A stretch of DNA of 64,000 bases from Planctomyces sp. (GCA_016795105.1 JAEUIH010000002.1:186001-250000), one strand, 5' to 3'; counted from the first letter of the stretch, positions 46,101 to 54,397 are shown. Notes: generated by a model not told the origin, from the sequence alone. A program made the numbers and translations.

Positions 46101-48868
46101 GTCAGCGCTTCCCCTGCTGCGGCATCGTGCAGGTCTGTGCCGTCTTCAATCCGGACCATATCATTGCCGTTTGCTGTCAGGACATCGACAGTGCTGAATG
46201 ACGATACAGCGATCTCCTCGACGCTCAGCAGACGAATCGTCGTCTGTCCTGAACTCGAGTCATCAATCACGACCGTTCCATGGTCCGCATTGACTGTGTC
46301 GGAATGAAACTCGAACGTCTGAAGCTGGTCACCACGGAACGCTACAACGTCGTTTCCATCCCTCATGTCAACGATCACCTGACCGGTCACCGAAGACAGC
46401 GGAACGCGCAGTGAGCTAACCGGTTCTGCTGAACCAGTAAAAAGATTCGCGACGTCAGATGTGATCACCAGCTCAATTGTCGACGTATCAATAGCGAATG
46501 TCAGCTTATGGTCTGCTCCACCCTGAGCTTCATCCGAGATCACCAGATCCCCACCCACATTTCGCACGAGAATCTCAGTATCGTCATTGATGATGAGATT
46601 CGTTGCTGGATGATTGATCTGCTGAATGAGCAAACCGGCATCAACGAATGGGTCACCTGCACTGAGATTGCTGAGTACAAGAGTGAAATCTTCTGACGTT
46701 TCCAGCCAGGTGTCTGCGATCACTGAGACCGTAACCGATTGGGTCTCACCAGCATTGCCCTGAAATGTAAGCACGCCGGAGGTCGCTTCAAAGTCCTGAA
46801 AAACACCAGGGGCCGATGTTGCAGATCCATCAACTGTGTTAAAGCTGACTGACAATCCCCCCTGAACCGCTTCTGAGAGAGTCACATCGATCTGAAACGG
46901 AGTTGTCGTTCCGTCGCCTTCTGCAGCGATGACACTCACAATCGAAAGGGACGAACGATCATCGTTCAGAATTACAAATTGTGCCTCGCCGTTCACTAAT
47001 GCAGCCTGCCCACCGGAGGAAAATCGCTCCAGAGTGAGGTTCAGTGACTCATTGCGTTCAACGGTTCGATCGCCATTGATTAATACCGAAGCGCTGGCGG
47101 AAGTCTGTCCCGCGGCAAACGAAACCAAAATTCGCTGAGCAACAAAATCGTTGCTCGAAGTTGTGTCACCTGGAAATTCGCTGACCACGATCTCCACAGA
47201 TGTACTGGCCTGAATGTTGCCGGATCGAAGGATGGTTATGGGATGAACAGAGGTCCCGACGTTGCCTTCTGCAGCCTGATAGACGCTATTCGAAAACTGA
47301 TAGATCGGAATACCGGCCGATAGAACAACATCATTTCCATCGCCGCCTTGATATGTCAAAACAAACAGTTGATTATTGATCGCCAGACTGGCACCTTCAC
47401 TCAGCCCCTGAAACGTCCCCTGAATCGGGTCGCTGCCATCATTTTCAATCAGCGTAAAACTTGTGTTGACGACCGGAACAAATCCGGGTTGCAGAGTCAG
47501 ATTCAGTATGCTGCCAATCGTCACCGTTCCATTTACAGTGATCAGTTGATCGGCGTCGGCTGGAAGTTGTGGTTGTAATTCAGCACGGAACTCTGAGTTT
47601 GGACTCAGAATCAAATCGCTTACAGACAGGCTCCCCGAGTCAGCCCCAGGAGCCAGAATGCCACTGCCATCGACGCGAAGATCTGAATCCAGAATTCCGG
47701 TTCCAGCAACAATGGCGTCACCCTGAACGATGAGCTCTTCAGCCGTTGCCTGACTCGAACTGCTGCTTTCTTCGGTAAACATAAAGAGCCCCGAATGGAG
47801 TTCTACGGTTCCCTGACTCGCAGTGATCGATTCCACATGAACGTCATCTGAGGCCGCCAGAAATTGGTCCCCGTCAGTCAAGGAAGTGCCACTGATGGTT
47901 GTCAGAGTGTCCACATCGAATCGAAATGGCTGATCACTACTGCCAATCTGGCCCCCCGCTTCAACTTGAAGTGTGTGACCGGCAATTGCAGGAGCTAACG
48001 AACCGCCGACGTTCGAAACAGAACCCGACGAACGAAGTTCCATGTTGTATCCTTCACTCGTGTTGTGAAGGGTCACGCTGGAATCCGACTCAATGGTTAC
48101 GTCACCCGATGCGATCCATTGAAGCGAGGATGTCTCGAACACATCGTTTGAAAAGGTTCCCAGATGGATTGAGGCCCCCTGAAGTACAGCACTTCCTGCA
48201 ACCCTGAAAACTGAACCTGCCTGCCCGGAGATTGCGTCGCTCGCATGCAGATGAGAATCTCCGGTGACAAGAATTCTTCCGGTAGTGAGATCATCCCGAT
48301 CCCGAAAGTTCAACTCGGTGACTTCTGCATTGAGTACATTCACATCGGTGAAGCTGGAATCGAATTCAACCGCTTCAACACCGATGATCGACAGCCGCGC
48401 AACCGAAAGACCGGATGGCCCGTCAACGACTCGACTTAACGGACCGGATTGTCCATCGATGACAATCTCCGCGATTCCTCCATTCCCACTGCCGACACCA
48501 TTTCCATTTCCAAATCCTGAAACTGTCAGTGTTCTGCGATCCTGAGACAAATCGAACAGTGAACCGTTTGATTCTTCCCAGATGCCGGATTCGAGTGAAA
48601 ACTGAAAACTGCCGGTGCTGGCGTCCGAAGACGCCTGCAGGACATCACCTGAGTCAAAGCCATCAAGAGTGAGTATCCCGGCAACAAGTCCGAAACTTGC
48701 ATCCGGCAGACGGCGGTCTTCGAGCCTCATCGCATGCAGCCGACGATCCGTACGGCGAGCAATCGAGGCCAGCCATTTTTTGAGTGACAAGGATGCCTTG
48801 CGAATTTCGAACTGAAGAAAGTTCATTTGGCAAGCAAAATCCGATCGGAAAATGAAAATCCGTAGCAT
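43172..48868 (-). CDS. Giant exported surface protein with Calx-beta domains
   Basis: Protein of about 1898 residues. The N-terminus is basic and contains MRLEDRRLPDAS, a version of the 'LE-R' motif that opens many giant planctomycete surface proteins. Residues about 60-520 look like autotransporter/haemagglutinin beta-helix sequence. Two Calx-beta domains follow (about 520-780, each with an acidic 'DD' end and 'AEGN/AEGD' start). More beta-rich repeats run to about 1600, then a Pro/Glu-rich tail (about 1845-1870) and a basic C-terminus. No dockerin, LPxTG or PEP-CTERM signal is seen. The start at 48868 has AAGGA upstream; 48826 is possible, and the longer reading to 48997 runs into an inverted repeat. 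It overlaps the WD40 kinase by 4 bp. An adhesive or structural surface role is inferred. Confidence 0.78.
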   Translation of the reverse strand: MLRIFIFRSDFACQMNFLQFEIRKASLSLKKWLASIARRTDRRLHAMRLEDRRLPDASFGLVAGILTLDGFDSGDVLQASSDASTGSFQFSLESGIWEESNGSLFDLSQDRRTLTVSGFGNGNGVGSGNGGIAEIVIDGQSGPLSRVVDGPSGLSVARLSIIGVEAVEFDSSFTDVNVLNAEVTELNFRDRDDLTTGRILVTGDSHLHASDAISGQAGSVFRVAGSAVLQGASIHLGTFSNDVFETSSLQWIASGDVTIESDSSVTLHNTSEGYNMELRSSGSVSNVGGSLAPAIAGHTLQVEAGGQIGSSDQPFRFDVDTLTTISGTSLTDGDQFLAASDDVHVESITASQGTVELHSGLFMFTEESSSSSQATAEELIVQGDAIVAGTGILDSDLRVDGSGILAPGADSGSLSVSDLILSPNSEFRAELQPQLPADADQLITVNGTVTIGSILNLTLQPGFVPVVNTSFTLIENDGSDPIQGTFQGLSEGASLAINNQLFVLTYQGGDGNDVVLSAGIPIYQFSNSVYQAAEGNVGTSVHPITILRSGNIQASTSVEIVVSEFPGDTTSSNDFVAQRILVSFAAGQTSASASVLINGDRTVERNESLNLTLERFSSGGQAALVNGEAQFVILNDDRSSLSIVSVIAAEGDGTTTPFQIDVTLSEAVQGGLSVSFNTVDGSATSAPGVFQDFEATSGVLTFQGNAGETQSVTVSVIADTWLETSEDFTLVLSNLSAGDPFVDAGLLIQQINHPATNLIINDDTEILVRNVGGDLVISDEAQGGADHKLTFAIDTSTIELVITSDVANLFTGSAEPVSSLRVPLSSVTGQVIVDMRDGNDVVAFRGDQLQTFEFHSDTVNADHGTVVIDDSSSGQTTIRLLSVEEIAVSSFSTVDVLTANGNDMVRIEDGTDLHDAAAGEALTLTSNSGGVDLPDLSIREVGVLTVSTTTVDGEDRFTIVSAESAHQIRSLELIAGSGTDLTEVQGNILFSGSLRIQSEQVWIHALEITTGGSQQFEAFVTLHNNVRLSTTQNGLSQGAAITVEEINADQNSLVIDAGIGEVRLANDQNHLSRISAYAGSVLIRNVVDLELEEILSEGSIELFTAGSVVDLNGNSANLYSATGVVSITAGGSVGVMDDNVLRESPVDSIEIDANFLAVSSGDDTAVQLLRSTELGTLRGDSLYFQSSFDISISTVLSDVRNLAIVTIGSLTLPVQTVVSGEMKLVGADLSSVTPIEISAQRTILKSNQSEAILFHSLDRLAGAEPGISGPDFGQIDVAVTGDLLLTLSGNTEVADLDCDGTGIKTDGNDLVLTSDSRVTQQAVSALENSKILSTALFATGTGQFDLINADNDVDRLAANGPESFRWNDIDDLEIGTAAGGVGVVVQFEFIANAVGDVLITASIYAGDSVEDVDSTSGELIQIGSRDGHLTIDGSAAPITISTDENAARSNHETGDQIILIADSDESVTAEPELTQNNLTEGMVRILGEIVVRTDGGVARQFGPRPQPGVASTAFFLFASNQLAVTSDNGLWNWEGFNAYLNAFEVLIGQIGEENLLFTIDWQDPIDETGVVQDRATQNHVARLGIDHPVSSERLQQFLIPNGDQTVQIGHIYTTADFTLFQRIQERTLIPVDFSVGHHPSVNVRGIVIQQGGVSEIVDGRDLASSDNVLTGDSQFENGVVVFTIPTVTPAPAALFATGAVPRNDRPTVPAPPETSAVPDRPVISEFTSGSAVESAFGTEVYFQIRRQFQIDGPAEIVIEKIVDRRLIGSREALERFVRSRVELQDGSGYEIWLVTETGGQRVERPIVEFEITGGRPGPAFEVEENSGETPQLRDVPFQQPEEHEEPKPPEPELPEGGGDNTTSTSLNGETFSDRAVRLTEIESHRWTRSDRLMRKYFR

Positions 48869-49440
48869 CGCATTGTTTCGTCCTTGACCCCCATAAGGCA
48901 AGCAAAAAAGCAGCAGACACTCTCCGAGTGCCGTCCGCCGAGGGCATCGAATCGTTGGTTGAATTCGAATCGCAGCCAGGGTTGGCGGTTTGACCACGGA
49001 AGACGCGGAAAAAACGGAAGAATCGCAGAAGCACCCGGTTGTGCTTTTCCGCGTCTTCCGTGTGTTCCGTGGTTACCCATCACGCTGGCTACGCGTTGGA
49101 TCCAGCCGGAATCAGCTCGCCCTATAAAACCTCTGCGGCTCAAGAAGAATTCAACCGTGAGTGGTACAGCAATGGTATCACGTCACAAGCTCGGTTCACG
49201 AGGCAAAACAGCAGCGGGTGTTCGGCTGGGTAGTGTTCAAGCGGCATTAAATCCCGGGAATTGCCATTGCGAAGCGTCTCCGCACAATCCGATCGATCGA
49301 TACTATTCAGAGAGTCTGCGGGAGGAAATTTTCCAGATTGGCAACTTGCCCGAGAGGGGTCTGGAATCAAAACTGAACGGAGGTTACTTTCCGTGCTTCG
49401 CGGAGGCCCCCCAATTCGGTTCAACCTTCAGGAAATCCTT
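48869..49440. other. Divergent intergenic region
   Basis: About 570 bp between the Calx-beta gene and uppP. It holds the inverted repeat at 48995-49062 and a TATAAA-like stretch near 49123. I see no gene in it; reading frames here are composed of the repeat or have no homology I recognise. Confidence 0.55.
48995..49062. repeat. 18-bp perfect inverted repeat (REP-like)
   Basis: CACGGAAGACGCGGAAAA (48995-49012) pairs perfectly with its complement at 49045-49062. An inner stem AAGCAC/GTGCTT (49029-49034 and 49041-49046) also forms. The repeat extends on the right into TGTTCCGTGG, so more than one fold is possible. It resembles a sequence I recall as dispersed in planctomycete intergenic DNA. 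Confidence 0.8.
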
Positions 49441-50367
49441 GTGATATTCCGTGCAATCACTTTGCTGCTGATTTTCTTTGTCGGATCAGCTGCAGAGGGA
49501 AAATCAACCAATGCGGGCGTCGATCCAATGGAGCCGCGTCCTACTCTCACACTGTTTCAGGCTGTGACACTCGGATTTGTTGAAGGAGCGACCGAGTATC
49601 TTCCGGTCAGTTCCACCGGGCATTTGTTAATTGTTGAGCATCTTCTGGGGATGGACAGTACCCCACAACAGCTTGAAGCCGCACATGCGCTGGCTATCTG
49701 CATTCAGGCGGGCGCCATTCTGGCCGTTGTCGTCCTGTACTTTGGCCGAATTCAGCAAATCCTTCGGGGAGCGATCGGCAAAGACGCGGACGGGCTTCGA
49801 ATACTCATCAACCTGTTCATTGCGTTTCTTCCCGCTGCAGTGATCGGTTTGCTGTTCAGTAAGTGGATTAAAGCACATCTATTTGGAGTATTACCGGTAG
49901 CGGCAGCTTTGTTTGTGGGTGGTGTGATCATTCTGCTCCAGAATAAAGACCGGGCTCGAGTCGATACAGACTCCGGGAAATCTCTGGCCGAAATGACCTG
50001 GCTCGATGCTCTGATTGTCGGAATTCTGCAGTGCCTCGCCTTCTGGCCTGGGTTTAGTCGCAGTCTCGCAACGATTTTGGGATGCCGTTACATTGGGATG
50101 CGGATGATGGCCGCGGTAGAGTTCAGTTTTCTGCTTGGTCTGATTACACTCTCCGCCGCAACTGCCTACGAAGGCCTGAAAAGTGGCAATCAGATGTTCG
50201 CTGACTACGGTCTACTGATGCCGTTTGTATCTCTCTTTTCAGCATTTGTCGCAGCACTTGTCAGTGTGCGGTTTATGGTGAGTTCGCTGGGTAGACTTGG
50301 GCTAAGGCCTTTTGGCTACTATCGAATTGGGCTGGCTCTGGCGTGTATTCTATGGTTGTGGATCTGA
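49441..50367 (+). CDS. uppP: Undecaprenyl-diphosphatase
   Basis: Membrane phosphatase of 308 residues (BacA/UppP family) that converts undecaprenyl diphosphate to the monophosphate, recycling the lipid carrier for peptidoglycan and polysaccharides. The two signature motifs are EGATEYLPVSSTGHLLI near the N-terminus and PGFSRSLAT in the middle. About eight membrane segments are visible. The start is GTG at 49441, with AGGA at 49430-49433. This gives an extra hydrophobic N-terminal stretch before MEPRPTLT; the ATG at 49528 is an alternative start and gives a standard-length enzyme. lpxA follows after 60 bp. Confidence 0.94.
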   Translation: MIFRAITLLLIFFVGSAAEGKSTNAGVDPMEPRPTLTLFQAVTLGFVEGATEYLPVSSTGHLLIVEHLLGMDSTPQQLEAAHALAICIQAGAILAVVVLYFGRIQQILRGAIGKDADGLRILINLFIAFLPAAVIGLLFSKWIKAHLFGVLPVAAALFVGGVIILLQNKDRARVDTDSGKSLAEMTWLDALIVGILQCLAFWPGFSRSLATILGCRYIGMRMMAAVEFSFLLGLITLSAATAYEGLKSGNQMFADYGLLMPFVSLFSAFVAALVSVRFMVSSLGRLGLRPFGYYRIGLALACILWLWI

Positions 50368-50427
50368 ACATCCACTGCAGCGGTTCTTTGACAGACGATT
50401 ACTGCTGCACGAGGCTTGAGAACGACT

Positions 50428-51246
50428 ATGGCGATTCACGCCACCGCGGTCATTGATTCCCGTGCAGAGGTGCATCCATCCTGTAACATCGGACCGTATG
50501 TTGTCATTGACGGATCAGTACGTATCGGCCCCGACTGTTCACTCGGTCCTTCTGTGATTGTTGTCGGCAACACGGAACTCGGTCCCGGATGCTTTATTCA
50601 CGCCCATGTTGTGATTGGGGATGTGCCTCAGGACCGGAAATTTCTAGGATTCTCCAGTTCATGCCGCGTTGGCGAAGGCTGTGTGATCCGGGAAGGAGTC
50701 ACAATTCATCGCGCGTCAATTGAAGGGCAGGCCACGGTTGTTGGTGATCGTTGCTACCTGATGACCAATTCGCACGTTGCCCATGACTGTGTGCTGGAGA
50801 ACGAAGTCACTCTGGTGAGTGGGGCATTGCTTGGCGGGCATGTTCATATTGGTCGCAAGGCGATCATTTCGGGGAACGTCGGCATTCATCAGTTTGTGCG
50901 TATCGGAGAACTGGCCATGATTGGCGGAGTTGCCATGATCAGCCAGGACGTTCCGCCGTTTACCATGACTGATCATCAGGGAACCGTTGTCGGATTGAAC
51001 TCTGTCGGCCTTGTGCGCGACGGCGTTTCATCAGCCGATCGCGATGAAATCAAAACTCTGTTCCGAATCATCTATCGCTCGGGAATGCCATATCGCCGAG
51101 CAGTACAACTGGCATCGGAGTTAGCGGTTACGAATTCAGGCAAGCGGTTTGCAGAATTCTTCAGAGCCGAATCCCGTCGAGGCGTCTGCAGATCCAGAGA
51201 CCGCGGGACATCCTCCGCAATTCCCGAACAACCAGGCATGGAGTAA
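50428..51246 (+). CDS. lpxA: UDP-N-acetylglucosamine acyltransferase
   Basis: First step of lipid A synthesis, moving an acyl chain from acyl carrier protein to UDP-GlcNAc; cytoplasmic, trimeric. The protein has 272 residues. The left-handed beta helix of hexapeptide repeats is clear (for example IGPYVVIDGSVRIGP), with the catalytic His in NSHVAHDC and the conserved GGHVHIG and GIHQFVRIGE. The C-terminal helical part (about 195-272) is normal, with a slightly longer polar tail. The start is the ATG at 50428. Its presence with uppP supports an outer membrane with lipid A. The other lpx genes are not in the window. Confidence 0.95.
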   Translation: MAIHATAVIDSRAEVHPSCNIGPYVVIDGSVRIGPDCSLGPSVIVVGNTELGPGCFIHAHVVIGDVPQDRKFLGFSSSCRVGEGCVIREGVTIHRASIEGQATVVGDRCYLMTNSHVAHDCVLENEVTLVSGALLGGHVHIGRKAIISGNVGIHQFVRIGELAMIGGVAMISQDVPPFTMTDHQGTVVGLNSVGLVRDGVSSADRDEIKTLFRIIYRSGMPYRRAVQLASELAVTNSGKRFAEFFRAESRRGVCRSRDRGTSSAIPEQPGME

Positions 51247-51395
51247 CCCACTTTGCACGAGTTGTCGATATTCGCTTGTCAACGAATTGATCGCGCCGAC
51301 TGCTGGACATTGTGACGATGGGATTCATCAGGGAAGCCCATTCAATGACCACCACCCAATGCTGCTACACCAACGTGTCTCAGCTCACCTCCTGC

Positions 51396-51515
51396 AAGTT
51401 TAACGGCAAGCCGGAGGCGTCTACGAAGTTTAACGGCAAGCCGGAGGCGTCTGCTAAGTTTTACGACAAGCCGGAGGCGTCGGTGCGCTGCGGCAACAAT
51501 CCCCAGGCGTCTGTG
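51396..51515. repeat. REP-like tandem array, four 30-bp units
   Basis: Four units with exactly 30-bp period start at 51396, 51426, 51456 and 51486; a strongly decayed fifth may reach 51545. The core is TTTAACGGCAAGCCGGAGGC. Divergence increases from left to right (first two nearly identical, fourth decayed). Because 30 is a multiple of three, the array reads as the peptide motif FNGKPEAS in one frame, without other evidence of coding. No spacers, so not CRISPR. Confidence 0.85.
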
Positions 51516-51645
51516 CGGCGCACTGACAATCCAACCACATGGCTGAACAATCAAAAAGCGACCATTCGGCGGTCTTAGCCGAACCAGTTCCTGCCGACGA
51601 ATTCAGTCGTCAACAAGAGGTCGAGGAAAAAGCCGACGGCAATCC

Positions 51646-51700
51646 GACGCCTGCGGCTAGCCGCTAAACTTCGCAGACGCCTGCGGCTCGCCGTTAAACT
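51646..51700. repeat. Two inverted copies of the 51396 array unit
   Basis: GACGCCTGCGGCTCGCCGTT and a close variant occur at 51646 and 51676, again 30 bp apart, as reverse complements of the array unit (with CCGCAGG in place of CCGGAGG). Together with the direct units about 130 bp to the left they could form a large cruciform. Confidence 0.8.
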
Positions 51701-51886
51701 GAGTGTGTTGCGGACCCTGACGCTGCTGGAGTTCTCATGCGGCTGAAGTCTGTCAAAGTGATTGCTTTCAGCACCCTCATGAATTGTCGTTGCCTTCTGA
51801 CCCGCTGATTCCAACCCAGTTTCGATTGAGATAGACTGCTCATGGTTCATTGAACTGGCTGACAATTGAAACAAAGAGTGCGAAAC

Positions 51887-53506
51887 GTGAAGAAGAATTC
51901 CTCCGACAGGCAAACTCACTCAAAACGAAAGATCACGGATTCCGACATTGTCGGCTTCCTGTCGGCGAAGAGTAAGGACGACCTGGTCAAGATTATCATG
52001 CAGGTCTGTCGGGATGATGCGAAACTCCGGCAGTCGTATGTGGACCGAATCATGCTGGAGACGGGCGACTACGCAGCGATGATTCGCGAGGCTCAGAACG
52101 AAATTCGTTCGGTCACTTCGGAAGATTCATGGGATGATTCGTGGGAAGGACACGATAGTTTGCCCGACTTTTCGCGTCTACAATCTCAGCTTCGATCGCT
52201 GGTCGATATCGAACAGTTCGACGCCGTGGTTCAGCTTGGACGCGAACTCATCGAACACGGAATGCAGCAATTAAAACAGTCGCACGACGAAGGGGAAACC
52301 GCCGTCCAGATCATGTCAACGCTTTCGATCATTGCCGAAGCGATCGTCCCGTGTTCCCTGACGGATGTGGAAAAGATCCTGTTCGTGATCGACTCCTTCC
52401 TGAAAGATGGCTATGACGTGTGCGATTCTTTCGGTCACGTTCTTGATCGGCGTTACCCGAGGTCTGTGTGGGCTGAAGTTGCGGAAATACTGAAGTCGCG
52501 GCTGTCATCCCAAATCGTCAGCAAGAAGGATCGGGCAACTGGTGACTACACTCTTTTCTACCAGCGCGAGAGGTTGTCTGGCTGGATCATACGAGCACTG
52601 GAAGCATCCGGAGACGAAGTCGCGGCGACGAATTTCTGTATCGATGAAGCGACCGAAGCGGGAAGCTATCAACGTGCCGTCGACCGCCTGATCGCAATGA
52701 AACGATACGACGAAGCGAAGGCACTGGCTTCGCAGGGACTGGAGAACACCGATCCAACCTATGCCGGGCTGATCAATCGACTGCAGGATTCACTGGCAAC
52801 GATTGCTGCCAAAAGCAACGACCATTCCGTTGCAGCCGCGATTGCTGCTGAACGTTTCGTCACGCATCCCGATGTTTCGTCTTTTCAGGAACTGCTGCTG
52901 GCTGCGAAGAAGACAAAGTGCGACGCTGCCACCAAGGCGGTCGCCATGCATTTTCTGGAAACCGGAGAACGCCCTTCATTTATAAATGCCTCAGGAACAC
53001 AGACCGAAAAGCCAAAGAAGGCAGTAGCGTCGCAATTGGATTGTTGGCCGTTCCTCGCCCCACCCAGCGGGAGGGCCAGAACCCAACGTCCTGTTCAAGG
53101 CGATGCAAGCAAGCCGAGTCCACATTTCGACGTGCTCATCCGACTGTCAATTCAGCAACGCGACCCCAAATCCGTGCTGCGATGGTACGACGAATTGCAG
53201 GCATCGCAGACACGGAATCGCTTCCGATTTAACCGCTTTGAAACGGAAGTCGCTGACGCCGTTTCTGCGACACACCCGGACCGCGCAGTTCAAATCTACT
53301 GCGCAGAAGCCGATCGACTGGCAGCGGAGACCAACACGAAGCTATATCCGCAGTCTGTTTCACTTCTGAAGAAGGCTCGTCAGGTGCTGAAATCAAATAA
53401 ACGCGAACACGAATTCGATGTGGTTCTTGCGAGCTTCCTCAAACGACATAATCGTAAACCTCGTCTCGTCGAATTGGTTCGCAGCCTTGGCCGCCAGCAG
53501 AGTTGA
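51887..53506 (+). CDS. Protein resembling the C-terminal part of SWIM zinc-finger proteins
   Basis: Soluble helical protein of about 539 residues. The N-terminal stretch ITDSDIVGFLSAKSKDDLVK, followed by DDAKLRQSYVDRI, resembles, from memory, the region that follows the SWIM zinc finger in long bacterial SWIM proteins. The rest is alpha-helical with TPR/SEL1-like pairs (for example 'YQRAVDRLIAMKRYDEAKALASQG'). The SWIM motif itself (CxC...CxH) is absent here and I could not find it in any frame upstream, where the repeat array lies. The start is uncertain: GTG at 51887 is chosen, with GTG 51878 and TTG 51866 as alternatives. It may be a truncated gene or a stand-alone form; function unknown. 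Confidence 0.6.
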   Translation: MKKNSSDRQTHSKRKITDSDIVGFLSAKSKDDLVKIIMQVCRDDAKLRQSYVDRIMLETGDYAAMIREAQNEIRSVTSEDSWDDSWEGHDSLPDFSRLQSQLRSLVDIEQFDAVVQLGRELIEHGMQQLKQSHDEGETAVQIMSTLSIIAEAIVPCSLTDVEKILFVIDSFLKDGYDVCDSFGHVLDRRYPRSVWAEVAEILKSRLSSQIVSKKDRATGDYTLFYQRERLSGWIIRALEASGDEVAATNFCIDEATEAGSYQRAVDRLIAMKRYDEAKALASQGLENTDPTYAGLINRLQDSLATIAAKSNDHSVAAAIAAERFVTHPDVSSFQELLLAAKKTKCDAATKAVAMHFLETGERPSFINASGTQTEKPKKAVASQLDCWPFLAPPSGRARTQRPVQGDASKPSPHFDVLIRLSIQQRDPKSVLRWYDELQASQTRNRFRFNRFETEVADAVSATHPDRAVQIYCAEADRLAAETNTKLYPQSVSLLKKARQVLKSNKREHEFDVVLASFLKRHNRKPRLVELVRSLGRQQS

Positions 53507-53696
53507 GGCGAATCGACGTCAGGAAAATGGCCGATTGAACTCGCCAGGTCGCACTGGACTAATACGCCTCCATCTGATTTGCTGAAGTCACTGAAAACCT
53601 TTGACCGGCCGGAACGCGAACCTTTTTGACTCGCCCCTTTTGACAGTGAGATCCGTATCCCTCATTCTGCCCGTTGCGATTCTAATCAGACGCGGT

Positions 53697-53724
53697 ATTC
53701 CCTCATCCGATCGGATGAGGGAAT
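53697..53724. repeat. 28-bp perfect palindrome
   Basis: The sequence centred between 53710 and 53711 is self-complementary over 14 bp on each side with no loop (half-site ATTCCCTCATCCGA). It lies in non-coding DNA, 70 bp before the REP-like hairpin. A dimeric protein site or a cruciform are possible. Confidence 0.9.
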
Positions 53725-53766
53725 GAGAGTGCGTTTGTTTTTCTCGTTCCAGTTGCCAAACCGATT

Positions 53767-53791
53767 CCCCTCTGGCACAGAGCCAGAGGGG
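53767..53791. repeat. REP-like hairpin, 10-bp stem
   Basis: CCCCTCTGGC and its complement GCCAGAGGGG flank the 5-nt loop ACAGA. No T-run follows, so it is not a standard terminator. It may belong to a dispersed repeat family. Confidence 0.75.
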
Positions 53792-54102
53792 TCTGCAGAG
53801 CGAGGGATGGTTGTTGATGCAACCGATCACCTCTTGCATGCCACACAAGCCGACTTACCAGCGGTGACGCAACCCCCGAGATTTTCCGAATTCTGTGTCT
53901 CTCCAACGTCGGTCGCGGGATTGCCGAAAGTTGTTCTAGTCCCATTCCTGCGTGATGACGGAGAGAGAAAAGGAAAAAAAGTGTGTCTGGTGACTGACAA
54001 AAACGTTGATCTGATCCATGAAGGTCGAGAATCCGCGGCTGGACAACGGAGCAAATCCACGCATGGCCTTCGATTCAGTGACGTTTTCTAAGGCATAATT
54101 TG

Positions 54103-54321
54103 ATGAGTTTTCACGAAAGCTATATGCAGGCCAGGTTCCTGCTCGGCTGCATCGCGTCTGCGATTCTGCCTTTTCTCCTGCTCGCGATGCCAGGGGTCGA
54201 ACGCTGGAGAGTTATTCCGGCGTTCGCTTTTAGCGGGATCCTGTTCTGGATTTACTTTCGAACAAAGTCGGGAACAACACCCCCAGAATCATCGGACGAA
54301 CCGCCAGTGATCTCCGGATGA
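54103..54321 (+). CDS. Small membrane protein, unknown
   Basis: Predicted protein of 72 residues with two hydrophobic segments (about 12-29 ARFLLGCIASAILPFLLL and 37-52 VIPAFAFSGILFWIYF), a basic loop and a polar tail. I do not recognise the family. TAAGG at 54089-54093 gives a plausible ribosome site. The large kinase gene begins 76 bp downstream. Short length and lack of known homology keep confidence moderate. Confidence 0.45.
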   Translation: MSFHESYMQARFLLGCIASAILPFLLLAMPGVERWRVIPAFAFSGILFWIYFRTKSGTTPPESSDEPPVISG

Positions 54322-54397
54322 GAATTGACGGACCTTGTGATCAATGCACTTGCCCGTTGTCAAAATTTTCCGAGCGCACAAATGCAGGATTCCCTGA

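Larger units (their letters stand above)
51247..51886. other. Repeat-bearing intergenic region
   Basis: About 640 bp without a convincing gene. It holds a direct array of 30-bp units (51396-51515) and two inverted copies (51646-51700). Reading frames through it are made of the repeat. The remainder shows nothing I recognise. Confidence 0.6.
53507..54102. other. Intergenic region with palindromes
   Basis: About 600 bp. It holds a 28-bp perfect palindrome (53697-53724), a REP-like hairpin (53767-53791) and three repeats of a TTTTGAC-like heptamer near 53600-53650. I see no convincing gene; the 122-codon frame at 53723 runs through both hairpins. Confidence 0.55.

Noticed and set aside
48869-48997. 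Longer N-terminus for the Calx-beta protein
   Set aside because: The extension enters the inverted repeat, and its sequence has no signal-peptide or family character.
51396-51545. CRISPR array or a small repeat protein gene (FNGKPEAS peptide)
   Set aside because: No spacers; the reading frame exists only because the 30-bp period is a multiple of three, and it has no ribosome site or homology.
53723-54091. Protein gene of 122 codons
   Set aside because: It runs through the palindrome and the hairpin, has unusual composition and no recognisable motif.
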